DNA of 64,000 nucleotides from Fluviicola sp. GTDB taxonomy: Bacteria > Bacteroidota > Bacteroidia > Flavobacteriales_D > Crocinitomicaceae. The translations under genes and the position numbers were made by a program. Shown here piece after piece: positions 36,405-45,814 of the stretch. The notes beneath the pieces are model-generated. The model did no database searches and was not told the origin of the DNA. It saw only the letters and a program-made list of their open reading frames with translations. Positions within the stretch are counted from its first letter, which is position 1. Every line of letters begins with the position of its first letter. The stretch spans positions 239,131 through 303,130 of the forward strand of contig JARWZO010000031.1 of assembly GCA_029866325.1 (NCBI GenBank). The letters run 5' to 3'.

Positions 36405-39044
36405 ATGTCTAATAAACAAATCACCCTTTTAGGACTGTTTCTACTATTTTTAGTTGCAGCGTGCTCGACAGAAAAAAACTCCCTGTTGAGTCGTTCGTAC
36501 CATAGTACCACAGCACATTACAACGGTTATTTCAACGCCAACGACCTGTTGGACGAAGCCATGAAATCGTACCGCACCAACCTGAAAGAGGATTATTATT
36601 CAGTGCTCACTATTCGTACACTTCCCAACGAGGAAGAAGTAAAAACCATGTACACTCCCATAGATACGGCCATTGCCAAGTGTACAAAAGTGATCCAAAA
36701 ACACGCCATGCCCGGCATGGACAAACCTTCCAAGAAAAAAGAAGAGCACAATAAGTGGATCGATGAAAACTGGACAACCATTGGTGTTGCCAACTATTAC
36801 CGACGCGATTATGTGCTGGCAATGAAAAATTTCGAATACGTTCAGAAGTTTTTCTCCAACGATAAATCAACCTACGTTGCCGAATTGTGGATGGCCAAAA
36901 CCAATATTCAGGAAGGACGCTTTACCGAAGCCAACTTTAACTTAGCCAACCTCGATAAAGCCGTTGAGGAATCAACCGGTAAAAAGAAAAAAACAAAGTC
37001 GAAGTCGAAAAAATCTAAAAAAGCAACCAAAGAAGACGAGGTAGCTGAATTTCCGAAAAAATTGCGCTTTGAGTTGGAAATTACCCGTGCTCAGTTTTTC
37101 GAAGCAAAAAAAGACGTCGACGGTGAAATCAAAGCCTTGGAAGCTTCGCTTGAGTTTGTAAAAAAATCAGCTGACAAAGCGCGCATTCACTTTATCCTCG
37201 GGCAATTGTACGAAGGAAAAGGAGATCGTGGAGCAGCTTCTGGTCACTACAACAAAGCACTCAAAAGCAACGGTGGCTACGAAATGAACTTCAATGCGCG
37301 ACTCAAACGTGCACTCAACGGAGGAAGTAGCGATGTAGAGAAAGATTTGAATAAAATGCTCCGTGACGAGAAAAATGCCGAGTTCAAAGACCAGATTTAC
37401 TACACACTAGGGTTGATTTCTCAAAACGAAGGAAAAGAAGACAGAGCCATCGAGCGTTTTACCAATTCGGCATTCTATTCTACCAACAACAACCGCCAGA
37501 AAGGAATGGCGTACGAGAAATTGGGTGACACCTTTTTCCAAAAGAAAGATTACGTAAAAGCTCAAAAATACTACGATAGCTGTGCAACTGTCATTCCGGA
37601 AAACTACCCGAATGCAGAAGGTGTGCGTAACAAAGCCCTGAAATTGCAAGATTTGGTGACCGCCATCGAAACCGCACAATACGAAGATAGTGTGCAACGT
37701 ATTGCTTCACTTTCCGAAGAAGACCGTTATGCTTTCGCCGAAAAAATGGTGAAACAAATCAAAGAAGAAGAAGAGCGCCAACAACGTTTAAACGAAGATC
37801 GCGCCCGTCAACTGCGTGAAATGGCCAACAAAGCCGAAGAAGGTGCCGGAAACAAATGGTACTGGAACAACCCGAAAGCCAAAGAAGAAGGATTCGAAGA
37901 ATTTAAACGCCAGTGGGGTCAGCGTGTCAACGAAGATGATTGGCGACGAAGCGAAAAACCGGCTTTGGGTTTCAATCCGGAAGAAGATACATTGGGCGAC
38001 GGTGGTAACGCACCGGTCGAAGTAGATGTTGTTGATTCGCTCACTCCGGAATCATTGTTGGCGAAACTACCGCTTTCAGATTCCTTACTGCAAAGTTCAC
38101 GTGAACGCATGATGTCGGCTTACTTTGATGCTGGTCGTATTTACCAAGATCAATTGAATGAGGAAAAATTAGCTGAGAAACAATACAACATCATCTTAGG
38201 GAAAACCTTTGAAAGCGACTACAAACTGCTTTCGGCTTACCAGATTTACAAAATGTATGATCAGGCTGCTCCACAAGCAGTTGAACAAAAGAATTACATC
38301 CTCACCAATTATCCGACATCCGATTTTGCAGGTTATTTGCGCGATCCGGATTATTTCCTCAAGAAAAAAGAACGCGAAAAACTGGCGCAGCAAGAATACC
38401 TTACCGTGTTGGATCGTTACGAACGCGGTTTGTTCTATCCTGTTTTGCTGAAAGCTAACTCAGTGATTACCGAAGAAAAAGAAAATCAGTACCGCGCCAA
38501 GTATTTCTTGTTGAAAGCAAAATGTCAGGCTAAGTTGAACGAAGACAAAAAAACCTTGTTGCCAACGCTCGATTCATTGATTGCCGAATATCCGGGAACC
38601 GATGAAGCAAGAAACGGTGCCCAAATGCGTGACATCATTCTAAACGGTTATTCTGCCAACTTAGCGGTCGATTTCAACAAACCGTCGATTTACAAGTACG
38701 ATGAAAACGACGCAATGAACGTATTGGTTTTCTTGGAAGCCGATAGCAAAGTAAATTCAACTGTTGCCAAAACGCGCGTTGCCGATTTCAACAAAGAGTT
38801 TTATGGTCGTGAAAAACTCATGACGAGTTCGAAAGTCTTAGGTAAACAAAGTGTAATTCTGGTGAAAGAATTTAAGTCGGAAGACGAAGCTGCCATGTAC
38901 CTGGCGCAATTCAAAAAAACCAAAAAGCACTTATTGGATTTACAAAAAGCAAAGATTATCTTCATTTCCACACCGAACATGAAAACATTGTTCGAGACCA
39001 TGAAGATTGAGGAATATGACCTGTTCTTTGAAGAGAAGTATTAA
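36405..39044 (+). CDS. sprE: TPR lipoprotein, SprE/PorW-like (T9SS, gliding)
   Basis: A 879-residue lipoprotein: MSNKQITLLGLFLLFLVAAC gives a lipobox Cys at about 20; an upstream TTG is less likely as start. The N-terminus NSLLSRSYHSTTAHYNGYFN, the tetratricopeptide repeats (ARIHFILGQLYEGKGDRGAA, DQIYYTLGLISQNEGKEDRA), a Lys-rich insert (KKKKTKSKSKKSKKATK), a long Glu/Arg coiled region and the total length match the SprE/PorW family, required for type IX secretion and gliding in Bacteroidota. It fits with the T9SS-type cargo at 23224 and 28179. Family assignment is by layout, not search. Confidence 0.75.
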   Translation: MSNKQITLLGLFLLFLVAACSTEKNSLLSRSYHSTTAHYNGYFNANDLLDEAMKSYRTNLKEDYYSVLTIRTLPNEEEVKTMYTPIDTAIAKCTKVIQKHAMPGMDKPSKKKEEHNKWIDENWTTIGVANYYRRDYVLAMKNFEYVQKFFSNDKSTYVAELWMAKTNIQEGRFTEANFNLANLDKAVEESTGKKKKTKSKSKKSKKATKEDEVAEFPKKLRFELEITRAQFFEAKKDVDGEIKALEASLEFVKKSADKARIHFILGQLYEGKGDRGAASGHYNKALKSNGGYEMNFNARLKRALNGGSSDVEKDLNKMLRDEKNAEFKDQIYYTLGLISQNEGKEDRAIERFTNSAFYSTNNNRQKGMAYEKLGDTFFQKKDYVKAQKYYDSCATVIPENYPNAEGVRNKALKLQDLVTAIETAQYEDSVQRIASLSEEDRYAFAEKMVKQIKEEEERQQRLNEDRARQLREMANKAEEGAGNKWYWNNPKAKEEGFEEFKRQWGQRVNEDDWRRSEKPALGFNPEEDTLGDGGNAPVEVDVVDSLTPESLLAKLPLSDSLLQSSRERMMSAYFDAGRIYQDQLNEEKLAEKQYNIILGKTFESDYKLLSAYQIYKMYDQAAPQAVEQKNYILTNYPTSDFAGYLRDPDYFLKKKEREKLAQQEYLTVLDRYERGLFYPVLLKANSVITEEKENQYRAKYFLLKAKCQAKLNEDKKTLLPTLDSLIAEYPGTDEARNGAQMRDIILNGYSANLAVDFNKPSIYKYDENDAMNVLVFLEADSKVNSTVAKTRVADFNKEFYGREKLMTSSKVLGKQSVILVKEFKSEDEAAMYLAQFKKTKKHLLDLQKAKIIFISTPNMKTLFETMKIEEYDLFFEEKY

Positions 39045-39082
39045 TTGCGTATCTTTTTGTAAAAGAATGCGTTCAATACATC

Positions 39083-39316
39083 ATGGAAGAAAAGTCCAAA
39101 AAACCAATCAATAATTACGCTAAGTTTACCAGCTTAGGTATCCAAATGGGCGTTATCATTGGCGGCTCGGTTTGGTTGGGAACTTTTTTGGACGGAAAAT
39201 ACAATCCAGGTGGCAAAGCATGGACGATATCATTGTCTCTTTTCGGTGTAGCAGCAGCCTTGTACCAAGTCATGAAAGAAGTCATTAACATGTCAAAAGA
39301 CGACGATAAAAAATGA
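39083..39316 (+). CDS. atpZ: AtpZ/AtpI-type ATP synthase accessory protein
   Basis: A 77-residue membrane protein with two helices (FTSLGIQMGVIIGGSVWLGT and WTISLSLFGVAAALYQVM) joined by FLDGKYNPGG, the signature loop of the AtpZ/AtpI family found at the head of atp operons. Such proteins assist Mg2+ handling or c-ring assembly. Its stop overlaps the next start (ATGA at 39313-39316). Confidence 0.85.
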   Translation: MEEKSKKPINNYAKFTSLGIQMGVIIGGSVWLGTFLDGKYNPGGKAWTISLSLFGVAAALYQVMKEVINMSKDDDKK

Positions 39317-39687
39317 GCAGTTTAAAACAACAAATTTTTTCCTTCATTGCCATCACCGGAATTCACATCGGAATCGTTGCCTTGGCTTTCAGTTCACAGT
39401 TAATTCTTCAGAATATTGTCTCAATCGGCGTTGTGCTGATTGTTTTTGTGTTGAGTACGCTTATTACTTCAACAGGGAAAATCGACAACCCTGAAACTAG
39501 TGCACAGAAATTCTTACTCGGAACTACAGTTCAAATGCTGGTTGCGCTTTTCTTTGTGCTCATAGCCCGATTTACCGCAAACGACCATTTCAAATCGATG
39601 AGCATTCATTTTTTGATCTTGTTTTTTGCTTTCCTTGCCACTCAGGCCTATTTTTTGGTAAAAAGAGTGCGTCAAACAAAAAGTTGA
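39313..39687 (+). CDS. Small four-helix membrane protein of the atp operon
   Basis: A 124-residue protein with four hydrophobic stretches (FSFIAITGIHIGIVALAF, IVSIGVVLIVFVLSTLI, LLGTTVQMLVALFFVLIA, HFLILFFAFLATQAYFLV). The position between AtpZ and AtpB and the size match the poorly conserved AtpI/subunit-I slot of bacterial ATP synthase operons, but sequence motifs for AtpI are not clear. The ATGA overlap with atpZ implies coupled translation. Confidence 0.65.
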   Translation: MSSLKQQIFSFIAITGIHIGIVALAFSSQLILQNIVSIGVVLIVFVLSTLITSTGKIDNPETSAQKFLLGTTVQMLVALFFVLIARFTANDHFKSMSIHFLILFFAFLATQAYFLVKRVRQTKS

Positions 39688-39835
39688 TTTTTTTAAATCC
39701 GCCTCCCTACTCATTTTATCCTGTTTTTTAAGCCGTTAGACAGGCACATTTAGTCGGTTGTCTGATCGTGTTCACAAAAATCACATTTACACCCTTCCTT
39801 TCTGCAATTTTTCTTGGTGATTCTGAAAGATTGAC

Positions 39836-39843
39836 TACCTTTG
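39836..39843 (+). promoter_or_regulatory. Promoter of atpB (TTG-N19-TACCTTTG)
   Basis: The -7 element TACCTTTG is an exact consensus. A TTG at 39814-39816 lies 19 bp upstream, the expected -33 spacing. It gives atpB and downstream genes an independent start after the atpZ pair. Confidence 0.65.
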
Positions 39844-39901
39844 CACCAAATTTTCGGAGAGAAACTTAAAGTTTTAATACGCGATGTCATTAATTTACAG
39901 C

Positions 39902-40990
39902 ATGAAACGATTTCTTTTAGCATTGATTGCACTGTTGATGGTTCCGGTTGCATTTGCAAGCGAAAGCAAAGAAAACCACGAAGAAGAAGGATTCAATGTT
40001 AACGAAATGATCATGCACCACGTTACGGATGCACACGAGTGGCATTTGTGGGGTGAACATGAGAGTGCAGTCTCTGTTTATCTTCCAATTATCCTGATCG
40101 ATAATGGATTACAAGTATTCTCATCGAAATCGTTTTATCACAGCGAACCAATAGAAGTAGTTGTTGATGAAGCAACCGGAGCAAAAGCGCACTATTTTGT
40201 AGACGTAACCGGCAAATATGCTTTGTTACATGAGAAAATCTACACCCTTGAAAATGGCGCATTGAAATTTCATGAAGGACATCCTGAAAACGCAATGCCG
40301 TTAGATTTCTCCATTACGAAAAATGTACTTTCATTGTTCTTCGGTGCTATCCTTATTATGTTCCTAATGTTTACTACCGCTCGTTACTACAAACGAAATG
40401 GTGCTGTTGCCCCGAAAGGATTGGCAAAATTCATGGAACCGTTGATCTTAATGGTGCGTGATGTCGCTTTGGATAACATCGGTGAGAAAAAATACAAAAA
40501 GTACATTCCTTACCTTACAACTATTTTCTTCTTTATTTGGATCAATAACATGTTGGGTCTTGTTCCGATCATACCTGGTGGAGCAAACCTTACAGGTAAC
40601 ATCAGTGTAACACTTGTTTTGGCTGTGTTCACATTGTTATTTACCGTATTGTCGGCCAACAAAAACTACTGGAAACACATTTTTGCAACACCTGGAGTTC
40701 CTGTAGCATTGTTACCTATTATGATTCCGATTGAATTTGTAGGTATCTTAACAAAACCGTTTGCCTTGATGATTCGTTTGTTTGCGAACATGACAGCAGG
40801 ACACGTTATCGTATTGGCATTGATTTCAATTATTTTCATTAACGAAAATGCGGCTTGGGGTGGTTTATCCGTTCCGATGTCATTATTCATCTCTGTATTA
40901 GAGATTTTAGTTGCGTTCTTACAAGGTTACCTCTTCGCAATGCTTTCGGCATTGTTTATCGGAGCTGCTGTTGAAGAAGCGCATCATTAA
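39902..40990 (+). CDS. atpB: ATP synthase F0 subunit a
   Basis: A 362-residue proton-channel subunit, longer than the usual 270 because of an extended N-terminus with a signal-like segment (MKRFLLALIALLMVPVAFAS) and a His/Glu-rich region. ATG 39884 is an alternative start. The essential Arg is in MIRLFANMTAGH (near 291). Helices WINNMLGLVPIIPGGANLTG and LEILVAFLQGYLFAMLSALF are typical. A long periplasmic N-terminal part is common in Bacteroidota subunit a. Confidence 0.95.
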   Translation: MKRFLLALIALLMVPVAFASESKENHEEEGFNVNEMIMHHVTDAHEWHLWGEHESAVSVYLPIILIDNGLQVFSSKSFYHSEPIEVVVDEATGAKAHYFVDVTGKYALLHEKIYTLENGALKFHEGHPENAMPLDFSITKNVLSLFFGAILIMFLMFTTARYYKRNGAVAPKGLAKFMEPLILMVRDVALDNIGEKKYKKYIPYLTTIFFFIWINNMLGLVPIIPGGANLTGNISVTLVLAVFTLLFTVLSANKNYWKHIFATPGVPVALLPIMIPIEFVGILTKPFALMIRLFANMTAGHVIVLALISIIFINENAAWGGLSVPMSLFISVLEILVAFLQGYLFAMLSALFIGAAVEEAHH

Positions 40991-41009
40991 TTAGTAAACG
41001 TTTAATTAA

Positions 41010-41234
<225 letters not shown>

Positions 41235-41240
41235 TTAAAA

Positions 41241-41278
41241 GACTTCGTGCAACGGTTGGTTGTACGAAGTCCTTTTTT
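41241..41278 (+). terminator. Intrinsic terminator between atpE and atpF
   Basis: A 13-bp stem gacttcgtgcaac/gttgtacgaagtc (41241-41253 and 41259-41271; one G-T pair) with a 5-nt loop and six T at 41273-41278. It begins 7 bp after the atpE stop, inside the operon, so it should reduce transcription of downstream genes relative to atpE or stabilise the 3' end of an atpB-atpE message. Confidence 0.85.
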
Positions 41279-41307
41279 GAATCAGTACGATATATTAAAA
41301 CAACGAT

Positions 41308-41802
41308 ATGGAATTAGTTACCCCCAGTATTGGATTGATCTTTTGGACAGGATTAGTGTTCCTGCTTTTGTTATTGGTACTAACCAAATTCGTTTGGAAG
41401 CCGGTATTGAAAGCGGTAAACGAACGCGAGCAAAAAATTTCAGATGCATTGGAATTGGCCGAGAAGACCAAAACCGAAATGAAAGCATTGCAAGCGCAAA
41501 ACGAGAACTTGTTGAAAGAAGCAAGAGCTGAGCGCGATGCCATTGTGAAAGATGCAAAAGAAACAGCTAACAAAATGGTGGAAGATGCGAAAAACGCTGC
41601 AAAAACGGAGGCAAACAAAATTGTTGCCGCTGCACGTGAAGCCATCAACGCCGATAAGGCAGCTGCAATTTCTGAATTGAAAACACAAGTTGCTGCTTTC
41701 TCTATCGAGATTGCCGAGAAAATTGTTCGCGGTGAACTTTCTACCGACGGTAAACAAAAAGCATTGGCTGAGAAACTGGCCGGAGATATTAACCTGAACT
41801 AA
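41308..41802 (+). CDS. atpF: ATP synthase F0 subunit b
   Basis: A 164-residue protein: one membrane helix (IGLIFWTGLVFLLLLLVLTK), then a long Ala/Glu/Lys coiled coil (ERDAIVKDAKETANKMVEDA) and a C-terminal part with FSIEIAEKIVRGEL. It is the peripheral stalk linking F0 to F1. It lies 8 bp before atpH. Confidence 0.95.
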   Translation: MELVTPSIGLIFWTGLVFLLLLLVLTKFVWKPVLKAVNEREQKISDALELAEKTKTEMKALQAQNENLLKEARAERDAIVKDAKETANKMVEDAKNAAKTEANKIVAAAREAINADKAAAISELKTQVAAFSIEIAEKIVRGELSTDGKQKALAEKLAGDINLN

Positions 41803-41810
41803 TCGCAAAC

Positions 41811-42344
41811 ATGAAAAGTTCAAAAGTTGCCATCCGTTACGCACAAGCTTTGTTGGAACTCGCTATCGAGAACAACACGCTTGACTCAGTGAGCCGTGAT
41901 ATGACTTACCTGAGTACCGTTAACAACGAAAACCGTGACTTCCAGTTATTGTTATCGAGCCCTATTATCAAGGCTGATAAGAAAATAGCTGTATTGAACG
42001 AGATTTTCGGAACGTTTGAAACCGTATCAACTGCTTTCATAGCATTGATCGCGAAAAACGGTCGTGAGAGCATTCTGCCTCAAATTGCGGAAGCGTTTCA
42101 CGAATTGGTAAAAGAGAAAAAAGGAATTGTTTCCGTTTCCATCGTAAGTGCTACGGCATTGGATGCAGGCGTGAAAAAACAAATCTTAGATAAAGTTCAA
42201 GCTACAACTACCGGAACATTGGAAGTGACCGAGGAAATCGACGCTTCATTGATCGGTGGGTTTATAGTGAAGATGGGAGACACCCAAATTGATGCATCCG
42301 TTGCGTCGAAATTAGCACAATTGAAACAACGTTTAACAACATAA
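41811..42344 (+). CDS. atpH: ATP synthase F1 subunit delta
   Basis: A 177-residue subunit with the N-terminal six-helix domain (VAIRYAQALLELAIENNTL) and a C-terminal domain (IDASLIGGFIVKMGDTQIDA). It connects the peripheral stalk to the top of F1. A small hairpin with a T4 run follows before atpA. Confidence 0.94.
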   Translation: MKSSKVAIRYAQALLELAIENNTLDSVSRDMTYLSTVNNENRDFQLLLSSPIIKADKKIAVLNEIFGTFETVSTAFIALIAKNGRESILPQIAEAFHELVKEKKGIVSVSIVSATALDAGVKKQILDKVQATTTGTLEVTEEIDASLIGGFIVKMGDTQIDASVASKLAQLKQRLTT

Positions 42345-42346
42345 AC

Positions 42347-42364
42347 AGAGGTACTCCTCTTTTT
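42347..42364 (+). terminator. Weak terminator-like hairpin between atpH and atpA
   Basis: Stem agagg/cctct with a 4-nt loop followed by tttt. The short stem would give at most partial termination within the operon. Confidence 0.35.
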
Positions 42365-42378
42365 AAAAAAAGAACAAC

Positions 42379-43953
42379 ATGGCAGATGTTAAACCGGCAG
42401 AAGTTTCTGCAATTTTAAGAGAGCAATTATCTGGTTTCCGTTCGGAAGCAGAATTGCAAGAAGTAGGTACTGTACTCCAAATCGGTGACGGTATTGCTCG
42501 TGTATATGGACTTACAGGAGTTCAATACGGTGAATTGATCGAGTTTGAAGGTGGTTTGCAAGGAATCGCTTTGAACTTGGAGGAAGACAACGTTGGAGCG
42601 GTATTGTTAGGTCGTTCTACACAAGTAAAAGAAGGTGATACTGTTAAACGCTTGGGTCGTATTGCATCCGTTCACGTTGGTGAAGGTCTTGTAGGACGTG
42701 TAATCGACACATTGGGTAACCCTATTGACGGAAAAGGACCAATTACAGGTGAGTTGTTCGAAATGCCAATCGAACGTAAAGCACCGGGAGTTATCTTCCG
42801 TCAGCCGGTAAACGAACCGTTGCAAACAGGTATCAAAGCAATCGATGCGATGATTCCGATTGGTCGCGGACAACGTGAGCTAATCATTGGTGACCGTCAA
42901 ACAGGTAAAACAACTGTTGCAATTGATGCGATCATCAACCAAAAAGAATTTTTCGACCGCGGAGAACCTGTTTTCTGTATCTATGTTGCGATAGGTCAAA
43001 AAGGTTCAACTGTAGCCGGTATTGTTAAGAAATTTGAAGATGCAGGTGCAATGGCCTACACGGTAATTGTTGCTTCCAACGCGTCAGATCCTGCTCCAAT
43101 GCAGTTCTACGCGCCAATGACAGGTGCAGCGGTTGGTGAGTATTTCCGTGATACCGGTCGTCCGGCATTGATCGTATTTGATGATTTATCGAAACAAGCG
43201 GTAGCTTACCGTGAGGTTTCCTTGTTGCTTCGTCGTCCTCCGGGTCGTGAGGCTTACCCAGGTGACGTATTCTACCTTCACTCCCGTTTGCTGGAGCGTG
43301 CTGCAAAAGTAATTGCGGATGATACGATCGCTGCTCAAATGAACGACCTTCCTGAATCTTTGAAAGGAAAAGTAAAAGGTGGTGGTTCATTGACTGCATT
43401 GCCAATTATCGAAACACAAGCGGGTGACGTTTCCGCATACATTCCTACCAACGTAATTTCGATTACGGATGGTCAGATCTTCTTGGAAGGTGACTTGTTC
43501 AACGCAGGTATCCGCCCGGCGATCAACGTAGGTATCTCGGTATCACGTGTAGGAGGTAACGCACAAATTAAATCCATGAAAAAAGTGGCTGGTACACTTA
43601 AATTGGATCAAGCTCAATACCGTGAGTTGGAAGCGTTCGCGAAATTCGGTTCGGATTTGGATGCTGCTACGAAATCGGTACTTGACAAAGGTGCTCGTAA
43701 CGTAGAGATTTTGAAACAACGCGAAGGAGATCCATTCCCAGTAGAAAAGCAAATTGCGATCATCTACGTTGGAACAAAAGGATTGATTCAGAAAGTTCCG
43801 GTTGCTCGTGTAAAAGAGTTCGAAAAAGAATTCTTGGATTACCTTGATGCAAAACACGCTGATGTATTGGTGCGTTTGAAAGGTGGTAAATACGAGGACG
43901 CTGACACAGACGTATTGTCGAAAGTCGCGAAAGAACTGGCTGATAAATATTAA
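42379..43953 (+). CDS. atpA: ATP synthase F1 subunit alpha
   Basis: A 524-residue nucleotide-binding subunit with Walker [16 protein letters not shown] (near 171), the N-terminal [20 protein letters not shown] and the conserved [20 protein letters not shown]. It has the non-catalytic sites of F1. The catalytic beta subunit (atpD) and epsilon (atpC) are not in this operon and must be elsewhere. Confidence 0.98.
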   Translation: MADVKPAEVSAILREQLSGFRSEAELQEVGTVLQIGDGIARVYGLTGVQYGELIEFEGGLQGIALNLEEDNVGAVLLGRSTQVKEGDTVKRLGRIASVHVGEGLVGRVIDTLGNPIDGKGPITGELFEMPIERKAPGVIFRQPVNEPLQTGIKAIDAMIPIGRGQRELIIGDRQTGKTTVAIDAIINQKEFFDRGEPVFCIYVAIGQKGSTVAGIVKKFEDAGAMAYTVIVASNASDPAPMQFYAPMTGAAVGEYFRDTGRPALIVFDDLSKQAVAYREVSLLLRRPPGREAYPGDVFYLHSRLLERAAKVIADDTIAAQMNDLPESLKGKVKGGGSLTALPIIETQAGDVSAYIPTNVISITDGQIFLEGDLFNAGIRPAINVGISVSRVGGNAQIKSMKKVAGTLKLDQAQYRELEAFAKFGSDLDAATKSVLDKGARNVEILKQREGDPFPVEKQIAIIYVGTKGLIQKVPVARVKEFEKEFLDYLDAKHADVLVRLKGGKYEDADTDVLSKVAKELADKY

Positions 43954-43960
43954 TTGATAA

Positions 43961-44030
43961 ATTGAAAATTGATAATGTAAAATGTAGGGGTAACTCGCGA
44001 GTTACCGCTACTACATTTTACATTTTCAAT
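43961..44030. repeat. REP-like palindrome between atpA and atpG
   Basis: The core is an 18-bp perfect palindrome ggtaactcgcgagttacc (43989-44006), inside arms atgtaaaatgtag/ctacattttacat (43975-43987 and 44011-44023) and outer attgaaaat/attttcaat. The ACTCGCGAGT core and tagggg/cctac shoulders match the element at 50975-51018. It lies inside the operon. Confidence 0.85.
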
Positions 44031-44047
44031 TACTAATTAAAGGTTAG

Positions 44048-44923
44048 ATGGCAAATCTTAAAGAAATACGCAATCGAATTACTTCAGTGGGATCAACCAT
44101 GCAGATTACTTCTGCTATGAAAATGGTTTCTGCTGCCAAGTTAAAACGTGCGCAAGATGCCGTTACGCAGATGCGACCATATGCCGGGAAACTCAAAGAA
44201 ATCTTAGGAAATCTGAGTGCTTCCTTGGATTTATCGGAGAACGCATTGGCTGAAGACCGTGGTACGGAGAATGTTTTGATCATTGCTATTACTTCCAATC
44301 GTGGTTTGTGTGGCGGTTTCAACAACAACATCATCAAACAGGTAAACCAGTTGATGATTTCGGAGTACAAAGACAGTAACGTTAAGATACTGGCCTTGGG
44401 TAAAAAAGCAAAAGACGCTTTCAAACGATCGGATGCTTATTACGAAAGTGCCGATACCAATCAGGTTCCTGATATTTTTGCCGATCTTACATTCAGCAAC
44501 ACGGCCATCCTCGCTCAAGCAGCTATGGATCGTTTCATGGACAAATCGTTTGACCGTATTGTAGTGGTTTACAACAGCTTTATCAATGCTGCATCGCAGT
44601 TGGTGAAGACAGAGCAGTTGTTGCCGATCATTCCTACCGTAGCGGAAGAAGGTACTTCATCAGCAGATTACATTTTCGAACCGTCGAAAGAAGAAATCGT
44701 TGAAGAATTGATCCCGAAATCATTGAAAATACAATTGTTCAAAGCCTTGCTTGATTCAAATGCATCCGAGCACGGAGCGCGTATGACAGCCATGCACAAA
44801 GCAACCGACAACGCCAAAGAATTGAAACGCAACCTAACGTTGAGTTACAACAAAGCACGTCAGGCTGCCATTACCAACGAAATCTTAGAGATCGTGGGTG
44901 GTGCGGAAGCATTGAACGGATAA
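44048..44923 (+). CDS. atpG: ATP synthase F1 subunit gamma
   Basis: A 291-residue rotor shaft. The N-terminal helix NLKEIRNRITSVGSTMQITS and C-terminal helix ARMTAMHKATDNAKELKRNL are the long coiled-coil that turns inside F1; the central NRGLCGGFNNNI is a family motif. It is the last gene of the cluster, followed by a strong terminator. Confidence 0.97.
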   Translation: MANLKEIRNRITSVGSTMQITSAMKMVSAAKLKRAQDAVTQMRPYAGKLKEILGNLSASLDLSENALAEDRGTENVLIIAITSNRGLCGGFNNNIIKQVNQLMISEYKDSNVKILALGKKAKDAFKRSDAYYESADTNQVPDIFADLTFSNTAILAQAAMDRFMDKSFDRIVVVYNSFINAASQLVKTEQLLPIIPTVAEEGTSSADYIFEPSKEEIVEELIPKSLKIQLFKALLDSNASEHGARMTAMHKATDNAKELKRNLTLSYNKARQAAITNEILEIVGGAEALNG

Positions 44924-44944
44924 AATTATTGAATACCAATTATA

Positions 44945-44977
44945 GGTCTGTCCGCCTCAGGTGGACGGACCTTTTTT
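44945..44977 (+). terminator. Terminator of the atp operon
   Basis: A 12-bp stem ggtctgtccgcc/ggtggacggacc around tca (two G-T pairs), followed by a T-run. It lies 22 bp after the atpG stop, and the convergent response-regulator gene ends just beyond. Confidence 0.9.
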
Positions 44978-44995
44978 GTATCACTGATAATGGAG

Positions 44996-45742
44996 TCACA
45001 AAAGAATCGCCTCTTCAAATTCCACCTTCTTGTACTTGGAAAGCTTCGCCGAAATACCCGTTTCCATATTGATGGTAAGTTCGGTTTTTGAATAGTTGAC
45101 AACCATGGTTTTATTGATAATCCATGATTTGTGTACACGAAGAAATGTGGACTGGTCTTCAAAAATGCGCTCAAAGTGCTTCAGGTGCCTGCTAGCCGTG
45201 TATTTCTTGCCCGAAGTCGTATATATATAACTATATGATTCCTGTGCTTCTATGGCCACTATATCGCTTAGTTGAATAATCTCCTGATAACCTCTTTCGG
45301 CTACCACGATACTTTTCAGTTCGTTGGTTTGAAGCGCATTTTCAAGCAATGAATAACGTTGCGCCAGCTGTTTGAGATCTACCGTCTGTTGTACCTTAGA
45401 AACGGCTTGCGTCAATCGTTCAATATCAATGGGCTTTAACAAATAATCAACTGCCGAAACTTCGAATGCTCTTAGCGCGTAGCTATCGTAAGCAGTTACG
45501 AAAATGATTTCAAACCGAACCTCATCAAAAAACCGGACAATTTCATACCCCGCATAATTGGGCATTTCGATGTCCAGAAACACCAAATCGGGTTGGTGCT
45601 CATTGATCGCTTTTACAGCCGATTCAACATTGGTGCATTTTTCAAGCAATTCAACTTCCGGACAAAACCGTGCGAGTAAATTAGAAAGTACATCTCTTGC
45701 ACTTTCCTCATCATCTACTACTATTGCACGTATCTTTCTCAT
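44996..45742 (-). CDS. LytTR-family response regulator
   Basis: A 248-residue regulator. The receiver domain (1-120) has acidic Asp10-Asp11 in VVDDEES, phospho-acceptor Asp57 in LVFLDIEMP, the Thr of FVTAYDSY and the Lys of LLKPID. The C-terminal LytTR DNA-binding domain has ESYSYIYTTSGKKYTASRHL and FLRVHKSWIINKTMV. It lies 72 bp downstream of the histidine kinase on the same strand and is its obvious partner. Targets are unknown. Confidence 0.93.
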   Translation of the reverse strand: MRKIRAIVVDDEESARDVLSNLLARFCPEVELLEKCTNVESAVKAINEHQPDLVFLDIEMPNYAGYEIVRFFDEVRFEIIFVTAYDSYALRAFEVSAVDYLLKPIDIERLTQAVSKVQQTVDLKQLAQRYSLLENALQTNELKSIVVAERGYQEIIQLSDIVAIEAQESYSYIYTTSGKKYTASRHLKHFERIFEDQSTFLRVHKSWIINKTMVVNYSKTELTINMETGISAKLSKYKKVEFEEAILL

Positions 45743-45814
45743 GGAACAAACTTAAACTTAGTTACGGTTTATCTCACCATCAATTCATCAACAACCGGTT
45801 TTTTTCAGGAATAG

